Shown here: one piece after another, positions 16,290-24,605 of the stretch
Layout: each line of letters opens with the position of its first letter
How positions within the stretch are numbered: the stretch's first letter is position 1
NCBI GenBank assembly: GCA_012518555.1
Contig: JAAYRW010000142.1
Location: 1 to 40,023 of the forward strand
Length of the DNA: 40,023 nucleotides
Origin: Tissierellia bacterium
Lineage (GTDB): Bacteria > Bacillota > Clostridia > Tissierellales > Sedimentibacteraceae
Direction: 5' to 3'
Made by a program: the position numbers and the translations under genes
The notes under the pieces: generated by a model
The model's database searches: none
Seen by the model: only the letters and a program-made list of their open reading frames with translations
What the model was told of the DNA's origin: nothing

Positions 16290-16631
16290 TTATCTATAAT
16301 TCATTAAAACAAGACCTATTATGGTCATTGCTATGCCGATTATTTTATAGCTGTTGAGGTATTCGCGGAAAACTACCACCCCTAAAATTACCGAAAGAAG
16401 GTTAACTATTGCAGAAGAAAAGGGTACAACGAAACTTAAATCATTTTTTACTACTATTCCTGTCCATAATATGAAACTAATAAGATAAAACAATAGAGCC
16501 AAAATCATCTTAGCACTAATATTAAAGAAAATACTACCTTCATTAAATTCCAACTTCATAGGCTGCCCTGACAGCTTCATCATCAATAATCCAAGTACAG
16601 TAAAAAAAATATATACTATAAATTTTTTCAA
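16290..16631 (-). CDS. Small EamA/SMR-like membrane transporter (putative lipid-sugar flippase)
   Basis: About 113 residues with four membrane helices and the EamA/SMR-type ending (LSVILGVVVFREYLNSYKIIGIAMTIIGLVLMNY). Such half-size proteins beside a DPM-type glycosyltransferase and a GT-C enzyme, like ArnE/F, may flip undecaprenyl-phosphate sugars; that role is inferred from context. I place the start at TTG 16631, because GAGGAG lies six bases upstream of it, whereas the ATG at 16649 has no usable ribosome site. It is the last gene of the four-gene minus-strand cassette. Confidence 0.75.
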   Translation of the reverse strand: MKKFIVYIFFTVLGLLMMKLSGQPMKLEFNEGSIFFNISAKMILALLFYLISFILWTGIVVKNDLSFVVPFSSAIVNLLSVILGVVVFREYLNSYKIIGIAMTIIGLVLMNYR

Positions 16632-16655
16632 AATTCTCTCCTCTTTCATACCTTT

Positions 16656-18443
16656 CTAGTTAGGTTGATTTTTATTTTTTAAGTCAACAGAACAAGCTAA
16701 AGCTAAAAATGGAAACAGAAGGAATATAAACCACAAATACCTGTAATCTTGTGCTGGCATAGTCAAAAATACTATTACTCCATTACATAACAAAGGTATA
16801 AATAAACTTATTCGCCTATCCTTTTTAAGTATTAAATATAATAAAAGAACAAATTCTAACGAAAGGTAAAAACCAGTTCTCCACACTAATGTATTTAATA
16901 AGTAATTTTCTGTAAAAGTAAAGATCGCAAATTTATTAATAATTTCAGTTAACTTATTTTCATTTCTCTCAACTCCAAATTCTTCAATCATTTCTTTTTG
17001 TATGGCAGTAGTATAAGCATTGTTATAGCTAAATCTATCCGCCGTAACTGACCACATTGAAACAGATAGATTAAATTTATCTCCCAGTATAATTTCCGGA
17101 TGAATTATAAAAGCTTCTAAGTAGATTTTCAATGCAGCTGGAGTTTTTATTTTAGAAAGATTGTTTAAAAAATTAGGTGTATTAGTTGAAATTGTATCGG
17201 CAAAATAGGGGTTGTAAAAATCGTGAATCTGTTCAGGACTGCTTACAGTTTCAATTAAATTTTGACTTTCTTCTTTTAAACTTTCCTCCTTACCGGCAAT
17301 ATAAATTCCAGCATAACCTTGATATATAGGCCTTAATTTCATTCCGGGAGGGTTTGGAACAGCATTTAAGTATTTAGGCACTACTACATTAATAACAAAA
17401 AATATAGTAAGAACAAAGGCTATAGATATATATAAATTTCTTTTCATATATTTCTTCCTCAATACATAGCCAAAGGCGTATACAATCATAGTTATAAATG
17501 CTAAAATTCCATTAAAGCGAAACAAGGAAATAGATAGGAGACAAAGAGCAAATTCCACAGCCTTAATTGGCTTTTGAAAATAATTTTCTTCAATATTCAT
17601 TTTAAATAGTATTAAAGTTCCCCAAAGCAGCCCTATGGTAAAGGGGATATCCTTCCATTGAGTCACTAGATTTATTCCTACAGAAGGGATTGCTACCATG
17701 ATAATTGCAGTAAAATATACTAACTGCCATTTAACTTTATACTTTAACAAAAATCTATAAAAAGACGTAGTAACGGCAGCGAAAAACAGTATTTGAAAAA
17801 TTGTTATAATAGCATAGTTGTTCCAAATTTTAAGTAGCAAACCCATAAAGAGAGTATGCCCTATAGGATGCCAGGTATTGTAGGAAATAATCCCTTTAAG
17901 TTGATTCACTTGATTATATGTATCGTAGGACATATTGCCCGGATTTAATCCATAAAAGTAAATCCCCAATATTAATATTTGTATAATAAATAGTAATATA
18001 TAGTGATAGTTGTATCTTTTTATCCCTTTAGTTTTTCTTATAATAATATCTTTTGTTATATGGAAAATTTCCATAGAGAAAACTATGTATATAAAAACAA
18101 ATATACTTATAAATAGAAAATAATGTATATTGTTTACAACCATCCAATATCCTGTTTCTTCATATAAAAATGACTTTCCAAAATAGAAAAAGCTGACCAA
18201 TAAACTTGTTAATATTGTTAAAATTAATGAGGAAAATTTTAATTCTCCATTTAAAAATTTAATTTTATTAATGTTTAACCATAATACTATTAAAGTCACA
18301 ATAACTAACATAATTGTCCATATTAAATAGTCTCTTTGGATTAATTCTTCTTTCCAATTATAATAAAAAGAAGCATATATTAATACATTTGAAAACAAAA
18401 TCCAAAGAATATATCCTAAAACTTCATTTTTCAAACTTCTCAT
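16656..18443 (-). CDS. Polytopic membrane protein, DUF6020-like / GT-C type glycosyltransferase candidate
   Basis: The 595-residue protein has about twelve to fourteen membrane helices. An extracytoplasmic loop near residue 166-196 reads GLNPGNMSYDTYNQV and TWHPIGHT, the place where GT-C enzymes keep a catalytic Asp (candidate D174). VTQWKDIPFTIGLLWGT follows later. This pattern matches the DUF6020 family. Together with the GT2 and DUF2304 genes it probably transfers a sugar from a polyprenyl carrier onto a wall or lipid acceptor. Its start overlaps the DUF2304 gene by 20 bases, so translation is likely coupled. The substrate is unknown. Confidence 0.75.
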   Translation of the reverse strand: MRSLKNEVLGYILWILFSNVLIYASFYYNWKEELIQRDYLIWTIMLVIVTLIVLWLNINKIKFLNGELKFSSLILTILTSLLVSFFYFGKSFLYEETGYWMVVNNIHYFLFISIFVFIYIVFSMEIFHITKDIIIRKTKGIKRYNYHYILLFIIQILILGIYFYGLNPGNMSYDTYNQVNQLKGIISYNTWHPIGHTLFMGLLLKIWNNYAIITIFQILFFAAVTTSFYRFLLKYKVKWQLVYFTAIIMVAIPSVGINLVTQWKDIPFTIGLLWGTLILFKMNIEENYFQKPIKAVEFALCLLSISLFRFNGILAFITMIVYAFGYVLRKKYMKRNLYISIAFVLTIFFVINVVVPKYLNAVPNPPGMKLRPIYQGYAGIYIAGKEESLKEESQNLIETVSSPEQIHDFYNPYFADTISTNTPNFLNNLSKIKTPAALKIYLEAFIIHPEIILGDKFNLSVSMWSVTADRFSYNNAYTTAIQKEMIEEFGVERNENKLTEIINKFAIFTFTENYLLNTLVWRTGFYLSLEFVLLLYLILKKDRRISLFIPLLCNGVIVFLTMPAQDYRYLWFIFLLFPFLALACSVDLKNKNQPN

Positions 18444-18855
18444 TGTTACTACCTATATTTTTATTTTCCACAAATGCAACTTTTCTAGGTAATTTGCTAT
18501 CAATTAAATTCCCTCCATTAATTTCAAAACCCTTCTTTAATAATGCAATTTCTTGAGCCATTCTGATTGATTGTTTTTTAGATTCAGACATTGAAAATGA
18601 TAAATTAATAATATTATTAACTAATATGCCTATAGCAATAAAAAATATTGCATTTGTTGGCTCTCTAATACCTAGTATTATAGCTATTAAGTCTATTAAG
18701 ATTGGAAAAATTGCCAATACAATAATAATAAAAAAGGTTAGAAACCAAGGTAGAGAAAACTTTACTATATATTTTTGTTTACGTATCTTTTCAAATAGAT
18801 AAATAATAATACTTACTGATAGTGCAATAATCCATATTTGTGTCAATAAATCCAT
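18424..18855 (-). CDS. DUF2304 membrane protein
   Basis: The 143-residue protein has three membrane helices in the first 85 residues and then an amphipathic, charged cytosolic tail (SESKKQSIRMAQEIALLKKGFE), as in DUF2304. These proteins are almost always encoded beside DPM1-like glycosyltransferases and may anchor them to the membrane; the function is unproven. It lies 14 bases downstream of the GT2 gene and overlaps the DUF6020-like gene. Confidence 0.85.
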   Translation of the reverse strand: MDLLTQIWIIALSVSIIIYLFEKIRKQKYIVKFSLPWFLTFFIIIVLAIFPILIDLIAIILGIREPTNAIFFIAIGILVNNIINLSFSMSESKKQSIRMAQEIALLKKGFEINGGNLIDSKLPRKVAFVENKNIGSNNEKFEK

Positions 18856-18869
18856 TGTCTACCACCCCT

Positions 18870-19562
18870 TTATATTTTCTTGAAATAATCAACTATAATA
18901 GAAAAACTAACTTTAAGCATGTAGTATATCGATTGTATTCTATCAATGGAGGAAGTTCCTTCCATTCTAGGTCTCATAGTCACTGGAAACTCTGTAATTT
19001 CAAATTTTTTACGCATACAAAATGCTATAGTTTCCGGCTCTGGATAATCATATGGATAATATTCACTAAAAGCTTCCATTAATCGTCTGTTTACCATTCT
19101 TAATCCCGACGTAACATCTTTAATTTCTTCTTTATGTAATATTTTAATTAATTTAGACAAAATTTTTATACCTGTTCTTCTAAGAGCAGTAGATTGAAAA
19201 CCATTCTTGTCTAAATACCTAGATCCTATAACCATATCACTACCTGTTTTTATCAATTCATGGTACATTTTTTCAAGGTATTTTGCTTTATGCTGACCGT
19301 CTCCGTCAAATTGTACTGCTACACTATAATCATTTTTTAAAGCATATATATATCCTGTCTGAACACAGGCGCCTATTCCTAAGTTAACTGGCAAATTTAT
19401 TACATTTAAATTATTTTCAATACATAATGAAATTGTATCATCTGTTGAACCATCATTAATAATTACATAGTCAAATCTTGGTGCATTTAATTTAAGATCC
19501 TTGATAACCTTTATAAGATTATTCTGTTCATTGTATGCCGGTATTATTACTATTTTTTTCAT
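18870..19562 (-). CDS. Family 2 glycosyltransferase, dolichol/polyprenyl-phosphate sugar synthase type
   Basis: A 230-residue GT-A enzyme with IIPAYNE (7-12), NDGSTDD (36-42), the metal-binding DGD (86-88) in VQFDGDGQH, IGSRY, and the acceptor region DVTSGLRMVNRRL. It has no C-terminal membrane helices. It should load a sugar from a nucleotide donor onto a polyprenyl phosphate on the inner face of the membrane; the downstream genes would anchor it, flip the product and use it. Its ribosome site (AGGGAA) is distant from the ATG and can be buried in a leader hairpin. Confidence 0.88.
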   Translation of the reverse strand: MKKIVIIPAYNEQNNLIKVIKDLKLNAPRFDYVIINDGSTDDTISLCIENNLNVINLPVNLGIGACVQTGYIYALKNDYSVAVQFDGDGQHKAKYLEKMYHELIKTGSDMVIGSRYLDKNGFQSTALRRTGIKILSKLIKILHKEEIKDVTSGLRMVNRRLMEAFSEYYPYDYPEPETIAFCMRKKFEITEFPVTMRPRMEGTSSIDRIQSIYYMLKVSFSIIVDYFKKI

Positions 19563-19569
19563 ATATATA

Positions 19570-19618
19570 ATATTCCCTATATTTCAAGGAATATGAACTA
19601 CTTTAAAATTTAGGGAAT
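19570..19618 (-). promoter_or_regulatory. Leader hairpins over the GT2 ribosome site
   Basis: On the minus strand, AGGGAAT before the GT2 gene can pair in two exclusive ways: as part of a 7-bp stem (19570-19576 with 19588-19594), or as part of an 8-bp perfect stem (19572-19579 with 19611-19618). Both occlude the Shine-Dalgarno-like sequence. Confidence 0.35.
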
Positions 19619-19643
19619 TGTATCTTTTTATAAAATTATTAGT

Positions 19644-19672
19644 TTGATAACCAAATAAACCTATGCTATAAT
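19644..19672 (+). promoter_or_regulatory. Sigma-A promoter of the thioesterase gene
   Basis: TTGATA (19644-19649), a 17-base spacer and TATAAT (19667-19672), followed by a GGAGGGG ribosome site. Confidence 0.75.
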
Positions 19673-19704
19673 GTTAAAAACAATAATTTTGGAGGGGAAT
19701 TAGT

Positions 19705-20130
19705 ATGATTGACCATAAGATAACCGTAGGGCTTTCGTCCATTTATAAAAAAGAAGATAATATACGGGGAACATACGCTTATTCAGGCACTAACGATTCG
19801 TTAGATTACTTGCTTACAACACCTGAAGTATTGGACATAATCATCGATGCATCATCTAAAATGCTTAACCCTTTGTTGCCTAACGGATATATTACCGTAG
19901 GTAAATACATAGAGTTAACCCATGAACAACCTACTTTAACCTTAGCAGGAGGGTCTGTATCAACTGTTTTAACCGTAACTGAAATATCTGGAAATAAAAT
20001 TATACTTGATATTACCTGCCACGATGAAATCGGTTTAATATGTAGAGGAAAATACGAACGAGCTATAGTGGAAAAGGATAAGTTAATGGAAGCTACTTAT
20101 AAAAGGGCACAGAGTAAGATGAAACTTTAA
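19705..20130 (+). CDS. Hotdog-fold thioesterase, FlK-like
   Basis: The 141-residue single hotdog domain resembles the fluoroacetyl-CoA-thioesterase family: TPEVLDIIIDASSKML (central helix with an acidic residue), TVGKYIELTHEQPT, TEISGNKIILDITCHDEIGLICRGKYERAIV. These enzymes hydrolyse short acyl-CoA esters in the cytosol. The exact substrate is not visible; many anaerobes have such a gene without fluoroacetate. It is monocistronic, with its own promoter and terminator. Confidence 0.8.
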   Translation: MIDHKITVGLSSIYKKEDNIRGTYAYSGTNDSLDYLLTTPEVLDIIIDASSKMLNPLLPNGYITVGKYIELTHEQPTLTLAGGSVSTVLTVTEISGNKIILDITCHDEIGLICRGKYERAIVEKDKLMEATYKRAQSKMKL

Positions 20131-20261
20131 TCTTTAAATAATATGTTTATTTTAAATATTATATTTTAGAAAATATTATGTAAACTACCGGTGGTAAAGT
20201 TAATCCCAGGTATCTTTATTACTTACTTTGGATTTTAGTGGAATTTTATTTATAAAATTTT

Positions 20262-20291
20262 AAGGATAGTGTAACTCACTATCCTTTTTTT
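20262..20291 (+). terminator. Intrinsic terminator after the thioesterase gene
   Basis: A 10-bp perfect stem (20262-20271 with 20277-20286), a 5-base loop and a T run. I see nothing else convincing in 20131-20261. Confidence 0.85.
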
Positions 20292-20326
20292 AATAACAAA
20301 TTGTTACATTGTTTTCAAGTTCCATG

Positions 20327-20355
20327 TTGACAAAACGATTTCACGGTAATATAAT
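20327..20355 (+). promoter_or_regulatory. Consensus sigma-A promoter of the first flavoprotein reductase
   Basis: TTGACA (20327-20332), a 17-base spacer and TATAAT (20350-20355). Both hexamers are perfect, which predicts strong expression. Confidence 0.85.
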
Positions 20356-20389
20356 TAAATTGACAACAATAAAAGTATAGGAGGTTATT

Positions 20390-22213
20390 ATGAGAAAAAG
20401 CAAAAAAATACTGTCTTTGTTTTTGGTATTAATGATCTTATTTTCCCTAGCTGGATGCCAGTCCACTGAGCCGGCAAGTGAGGAGCTTACTGATGTAGAG
20501 CCTTTGGAAGATTCACTGTATGCAGCTGGCAGCTACACAGGAAAAGGTCAAGGAATGAATGGCGAAATTGAAGTAGAAGTAACTGTTACCGAAAATGAAA
20601 TAACTGACGTTAAAGTATTGGCACATAATGAAACTCCAGGTGTAGGCGATATTGCATTAACAGATATCCCTGCAAATATTGTTAAACATCAAAGTTTAGG
20701 AATGGACGCAATAGCTGGTGCTACATATTCAAGTAAAGGTGTTCTTGAAGCTGTGGCAAACGCTTTAGTTCAAGCAAATGCAGATGTTGAAGCCTTAAAG
20801 GCTAAAGTAATTAAATCTGAAAAAGGCACTTCTGTAACTACTGAAAAGGAAGTAGATGTTGTAGTAGTAGGTGCAGGTGGTGCTGGATTGGCAGCAGCGG
20901 TTTCTGCTCACCAAAATGGTGCATCTGTAATAGTATTGGAAAAAATGCCTAAGCCAGGAGGAAATACAATCATTTCTGGAGCAGCATACAATTGTGTGGA
21001 TCCTAAGAGACAAGAAGCCTCAGGAATCGAGGACTCTATAGAACTGCATTTCCAGCAAACCTATGAAGGTGGAGATGAAGTTGGAAATCCTGAACTTATA
21101 AAGATTTTGGTTGAAAACGCCTATCCAACATTAGAATGGTTAGAAGGTTTAGGAATGGAATTCACAGATTACGTATTTACAGTTCTTGGAGGCCTATGGC
21201 CAAGGGCCCATAGACCAGTAATGCCTTTAGGAACCGGATATATCACAACATTCATGAACTACATAGAAAATAACAGCTCCGATATGGAAGTTATGCTTAA
21301 TACAGAAGCTACCAATATTATAATGGAAGAAGGAAGAGCGGTAGGAGTTAGAGCAGAAGGTCCAGAAGGTCCAGTTATTGTAAAAGCAAATAAAGGTGTT
21401 GTAATTGCAAGTGGCGGATTCAGTAAAAATACTGAAATGTTAAATGAATACAATAAAGCTTGGCCAGATTTATCAAACACTTTATCCACTAACCATCCAG
21501 GAGCTACAGGTGACGCAATCAAGATGGCAGTTGAAGTTGGTGCTAACTTAGTAGGCATGGAACATATTCAGCTATTACCTTTAGGAGATCCTGATACAGG
21601 TAGTTTAGCTGGTAATATTGAGCAAGCTGTAGAAAACCGTATATTTGTAAATAAAGATGGCAACAGATTTGTCGATGAAGGTGCCAGAAGAGACGTTATG
21701 ACACAAGCACTATTCGAACAAGAAGATGACTTTTTATGGATAATCCTTGACAGCCAAAACTATCCAACAGGAGATGTAAAAAATAACTTTAATGAAAGTA
21801 TTGATGAGTTAGTAGCAGCAGGAAGAGCTTTTAAAGCAGATACATTGGAAGATTTAGCTGATCAAATTGGTGTTAATGCAGACAATTTAGTAGCTGCAGT
21901 TGAAAAGTTCAATGAGCACGTTGAAAGCGGCCAGCCTGATGAGTTTGGAAGAACCCTTTATCAGTGGAGAATGGACACTCCTCCATATTATGCAGGAGCA
22001 AGAAAACCAACGGTTCACCATACTATGGGTGGTATAGAAATTAATACGGAAACTCAAGTTTTAGACACTTCCGGAAATATTATACCAGGACTATATGCAG
22101 CCGGTGAGGTAACTGGCGGTATCCATGGTACTAATCGACTTGGTGGAAATGCATTGGCAGATATTAATACCTTTGGAAGAATTGCCGGCAGAAATGCTGC
22201 AACAGAAAAATAA
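20390..22213 (+). CDS. Exported FMN/FAD reductase lipoprotein (fumarate-reductase flavoprotein family)
   Basis: A 607-residue lipoprotein with a signal peptide ending in LAGC (lipidated C23). An FMN-binding domain (about 45-125) contains DAIAGAT (106-112), where ApbE attaches FMN to T112. A FAD_binding_2/fumarate-reductase domain follows (GAGGAGLAAA near 160 to the end). It keeps the Arg of RFVDEGARRD, HHTMGG, and the Arg of GTNRLGGNA, which correspond to catalytic or substrate-binding residues of flavocytochrome c fumarate reductase. The first substrate His position (IQxHPT in that enzyme) reads IQLLPLG, so the substrate is probably not fumarate. It acts outside the membrane, fed by flavin-based electron transfer. 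A strong AGGAGG precedes the ATG. Confidence 0.88.
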   Translation: MRKSKKILSLFLVLMILFSLAGCQSTEPASEELTDVEPLEDSLYAAGSYTGKGQGMNGEIEVEVTVTENEITDVKVLAHNETPGVGDIALTDIPANIVKHQSLGMDAIAGATYSSKGVLEAVANALVQANADVEALKAKVIKSEKGTSVTTEKEVDVVVVGAGGAGLAAAVSAHQNGASVIVLEKMPKPGGNTIISGAAYNCVDPKRQEASGIEDSIELHFQQTYEGGDEVGNPELIKILVENAYPTLEWLEGLGMEFTDYVFTVLGGLWPRAHRPVMPLGTGYITTFMNYIENNSSDMEVMLNTEATNIIMEEGRAVGVRAEGPEGPVIVKANKGVVIASGGFSKNTEMLNEYNKAWPDLSNTLSTNHPGATGDAIKMAVEVGANLVGMEHIQLLPLGDPDTGSLAGNIEQAVENRIFVNKDGNRFVDEGARRDVMTQALFEQEDDFLWIILDSQNYPTGDVKNNFNESIDELVAAGRAFKADTLEDLADQIGVNADNLVAAVEKFNEHVESGQPDEFGRTLYQWRMDTPPYYAGARKPTVHHTMGGIEINTETQVLDTSGNIIPGLYAAGEVTGGIHGTNRLGGNALADINTFGRIAGRNAATEK

Positions 22214-22243
22214 ATACATCTTCCATTTTTTACATGAATATGC

Positions 22244-22249
22244 TATAAT
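22244..22249 (+). promoter_or_regulatory. Possible -10 box of the cofactor leader
   Basis: TATAAT at 22244-22249 would start transcription at about the first base of the aptamer. No good -35 box is visible, and there is no terminator after the upstream gene, so read-through may also feed this leader. Confidence 0.45.
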
Positions 22250-22252
22250 ATA

Positions 22253-22342
22253 GTCGGACCGAGTTTCGTTAAGAAACCATTGGGTGTTAATAATATTAAC
22301 GCCTCCCGTGTTTGGAAAGGTACCGCACTTGTGCGTGCCTTA
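22253..22342 (+). ncRNA. Molybdenum/tungsten-cofactor riboswitch (Moco RNA motif)
   Basis: The segment CGCCTCCCGTGTTTGGAAAG (22299-22318), followed by GTACC, closely matches the conserved 3' half of the Moco RNA motif of E. coli moaA (from memory: GCCTCCCGTATCTGGAAAGGTGTAC). A perfect wobble-allowing stem, GGTGTTAAT with ATTAACGCC, precedes it. The outer helix is CGGACC (22255-22260) with GGTACCG (22319-22325) and one bulge. A small hairpin GTTTC-GTTAA-GAAAC stands where Moco-responsive RNAs have a longer arm, which may mark the tungsten-cofactor version. The gene controlled is an AOR-family enzyme that uses this cofactor. Confidence 0.9.
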
Positions 22343-22353
22343 TTATTAAAAAC

Positions 22354-22397
22354 AAAAACAAGGTGTGTGCAAGGCAACAAGCAACACCTTGTTTTTT
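22354..22397 (+). terminator. Riboswitch expression-platform terminator
   Basis: A 13-bp perfect inverted repeat (22354-22366 with 22384-22396), with the core ACAAGGTGT/ACACCTTGT running into a T6 tract, lies between the aptamer and the AOR start. Bases 22360-22372 of its left arm can alternatively pair with 22329-22341. Confidence 0.85.
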
Positions 22398-22429
22398 AAT
22401 TTTAAATTATAAATGAAAGGGTGGAAAAA

Positions 22430-24259
22430 ATGACAACATCTTACAATGGTAAAATTCTTAGGGTAAATCTTACTAGAGGTGAAGTTGTTCCTGAAAAACT
22501 TGACTTAAACTTGGCAAAAAAATTCATTGGAGGTCGCGGTTTAGGTACAAAAATCCTATTGGATGAAGGAGTAGCAACCGTCGACCCACTATCTGAAGAA
22601 AACAAATTAGTTTATATTAACGGTCCTATGACCGGAACAAACGTTCCCACAGGTACACGTTACATGGTAGTTACAAAATCACCGCTTACAGGAATGATTG
22701 CTTCTTCCAATTCAGGTGGTATTTGGGGAGCTAAATTGAAATATGCAGGTTGGGATGCAATCATTGTAGAAGGTAAAGCTAAAGAACCGGTTTATATTAA
22801 TATCGAAGATGAAAAGGCAGAGATTCTGCCAGCCAAGGATTACTGGGGTAAAACAACTGAAACTTTAATCGAGGAAATTCATAAAATACATCCAAAAGCT
22901 TCTGTCTTAAACATTGGGCCTGCTGGGGAGAAATTATCGTTAATTGCTTCCATAATGAATGATACAGACAGAGCTGCAGGGCGTAGTGGTGTAGGAGCAG
23001 TCATGGGATCTAAAAATCTAAAAGCAATTACCGTTACCGCTTCTCGCTCATCTATTGAACCAAATGATCCAACTAAACTTCGTGAAGTTGTATCCGACTG
23101 TTTGAAAAAAATCAGAGAAAATGGTGTTACCAGCGGTGGACTTCCAACCTACGGTACTGCCGTATTGATTAATATTGTTAACAACATAGGCTCCTTGCCT
23201 ACTAACAACTGGCAAGAATCATATTTTGATACAGCAGATAAAATTTCAGGAGAAACTTTAAAAGAAGAACATTTAGTAAAACAAGGATTCTGCCATAGAT
23301 GTCCTATAGGTTGCGGTCGAGTAATTGATTTTAAAGGCAGAGTTATAGGAGGACCTGAATATGAGCCAATATGGGCTTACGGCTCTAACTGTGGAGTAGA
23401 TGATTTATCGGCAATAAATGAAGCAAACTATTATTGTAACGAATACGGATTGGATGCAATTTCCACTCCATGTACTATAGCTGCTGCAATGGAGTTGTAT
23501 CAAAGAGGATATATTACGGATGATGATTGTGATGGAGTTCCTTTAATTTGGGGTAGCAGTAAAGCTATTGTTGAATGGACGAAACGCATGGGTGAAGGCA
23601 GTAACCAATTGGCTCAGTTAATGGCACAAGGTTCTTACAGACTTTGCCAGCACTACGGTGTACCAGAATATTCTATGAGTGTTAAAAAACAAGAAATGCC
23701 TGCATATGATGCCCGTGGCATACAAGGCATCGGTATTACATATGCTACCAGCAACAGAGGTGGTTGCCATGTGCGAGGATATATGATTTCTCCAGAAGTG
23801 CTAGGTTTACCTGAAACATTAGATCGCCTTACTACAGAAGGTAAAGCTACTTGGACAAAAATTTTCCAGGACTTAACTGCTTGTATTGATTCAATGGGAA
23901 TGTGTTTATTTACTTCCTTTGCTCTTGGAGCACCTGAATATGCCGCATTACTAAATGCGGGAACAGGAACTGATTACGATGCAGACGGTCTTCTTGAAGT
24001 TGGTGAACGTATTTATAATATTGAACGAATATTTAATAAATTAGCCGGTATGAAAGCGGAAGATGATCGCTTACCTAAACGTTTAACTGAAGAAGCTATA
24101 CCTGCAGGTCCATCTAAAGATGAAATAAGCAAAATTTCAGTTACACTACCTGATTACTACCATGTTCGTGGATGGGTTGATGCTTTCCCAACAACTGAAA
24201 CTTTAAATAGATTAGGATTAGATGAAGAAATGCTTAAGGAAGAAGCTTTGGTGGAATAA
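22430..24259 (+). CDS. aor: Aldehyde:ferredoxin oxidoreductase family tungsten enzyme
   Basis: A 609-residue cytosolic enzyme with the AOR N-terminal domain (GKILRVNLTRGEV, FIGGRGLGTKIL, NGPMTGTNVPTGTRYMVVTKSPLTG, SNSGGIWGAKLKYAGWDA) and pterin-contact motif RSGVGAVMGSKNLKAI. The [4Fe-4S] ligands are C288, C291 and C295 (CHRCPIGC) plus C492 (GMCLF), nearly the numbering of the Pyrococcus furiosus AOR. It oxidises aldehydes or reduces carboxylic acids with ferredoxin. ATG 22430 is preceded by AAAGGGTGG; an in-frame GTG at 22421 overlaps that site. Expression is controlled by the cofactor riboswitch, and the MoaD-like gene follows without a gap. Confidence 0.95.
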   Translation: MTTSYNGKILRVNLTRGEVVPEKLDLNLAKKFIGGRGLGTKILLDEGVATVDPLSEENKLVYINGPMTGTNVPTGTRYMVVTKSPLTGMIASSNSGGIWGAKLKYAGWDAIIVEGKAKEPVYINIEDEKAEILPAKDYWGKTTETLIEEIHKIHPKASVLNIGPAGEKLSLIASIMNDTDRAAGRSGVGAVMGSKNLKAITVTASRSSIEPNDPTKLREVVSDCLKKIRENGVTSGGLPTYGTAVLINIVNNIGSLPTNNWQESYFDTADKISGETLKEEHLVKQGFCHRCPIGCGRVIDFKGRVIGGPEYEPIWAYGSNCGVDDLSAINEANYYCNEYGLDAISTPCTIAAAMELYQRGYITDDDCDGVPLIWGSSKAIVEWTKRMGEGSNQLAQLMAQGSYRLCQHYGVPEYSMSVKKQEMPAYDARGIQGIGITYATSNRGGCHVRGYMISPEVLGLPETLDRLTTEGKATWTKIFQDLTACIDSMGMCLFTSFALGAPEYAALLNAGTGTDYDADGLLEVGERIYNIERIFNKLAGMKAEDDRLPKRLTEEAIPAGPSKDEISKISVTLPDYYHVRGWVDAFPTTETLNRLGLDEEMLKEEALVE

Positions 24260-24481
24260 ATGATAGAAGTACGTTTATTTGCATCACTACGTACCGGTAG
24301 AGATAAAATAATTAAACTTGATTCAAATTCATTTTCTGTTGCAGGTGAAGTTCTGAAACATTTGTCAATAGAAGCTGAGGAAGTTGCCATATACTTAATA
24401 AATGGCAGACATTCTGATTTAGATGCACCGATCAAAGATGGCGATATTATCGCCATCTTCCCACCGGTAGGTGGTGGATAA
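24260..24481 (+). CDS. MoaD/ThiS-family sulfur carrier
   Basis: A 73-residue beta-grasp protein (VRLFASLRTGRDK, VAIYLINGRHSDLDAPIKDGDIIAIFPPVGGG) ending in the Gly-Gly needed for adenylation and thiocarboxylation. MoaD carries sulfur for the dithiolene of molybdopterin. The ATG touches the AOR stop codon, so translation is coupled. This pairing of AOR with a MoaD-like protein suggests dedicated tungstopterin supply to the enzyme. Confidence 0.92.
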   Translation: MIEVRLFASLRTGRDKIIKLDSNSFSVAGEVLKHLSIEAEEVAIYLINGRHSDLDAPIKDGDIIAIFPPVGGG

Positions 24482-24605
24482 AAGGAATATCTAAGTAAGC
24501 CCCATTGTCTTCTCAAAAAAATTTTAGACAACCCGTAACACTTTGGACAATATGGAATATAGTAATAATGAGCTTGGCTCAAATTTAATACGAAAAGGTG
24601 TTATG

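Noticed and set aside
20131-20261. A possible structured RNA around ACTACCGGTGGT
   Set aside because: The pairing is short and AT-flanked, with no match to a known leader and no link to the downstream promoter.
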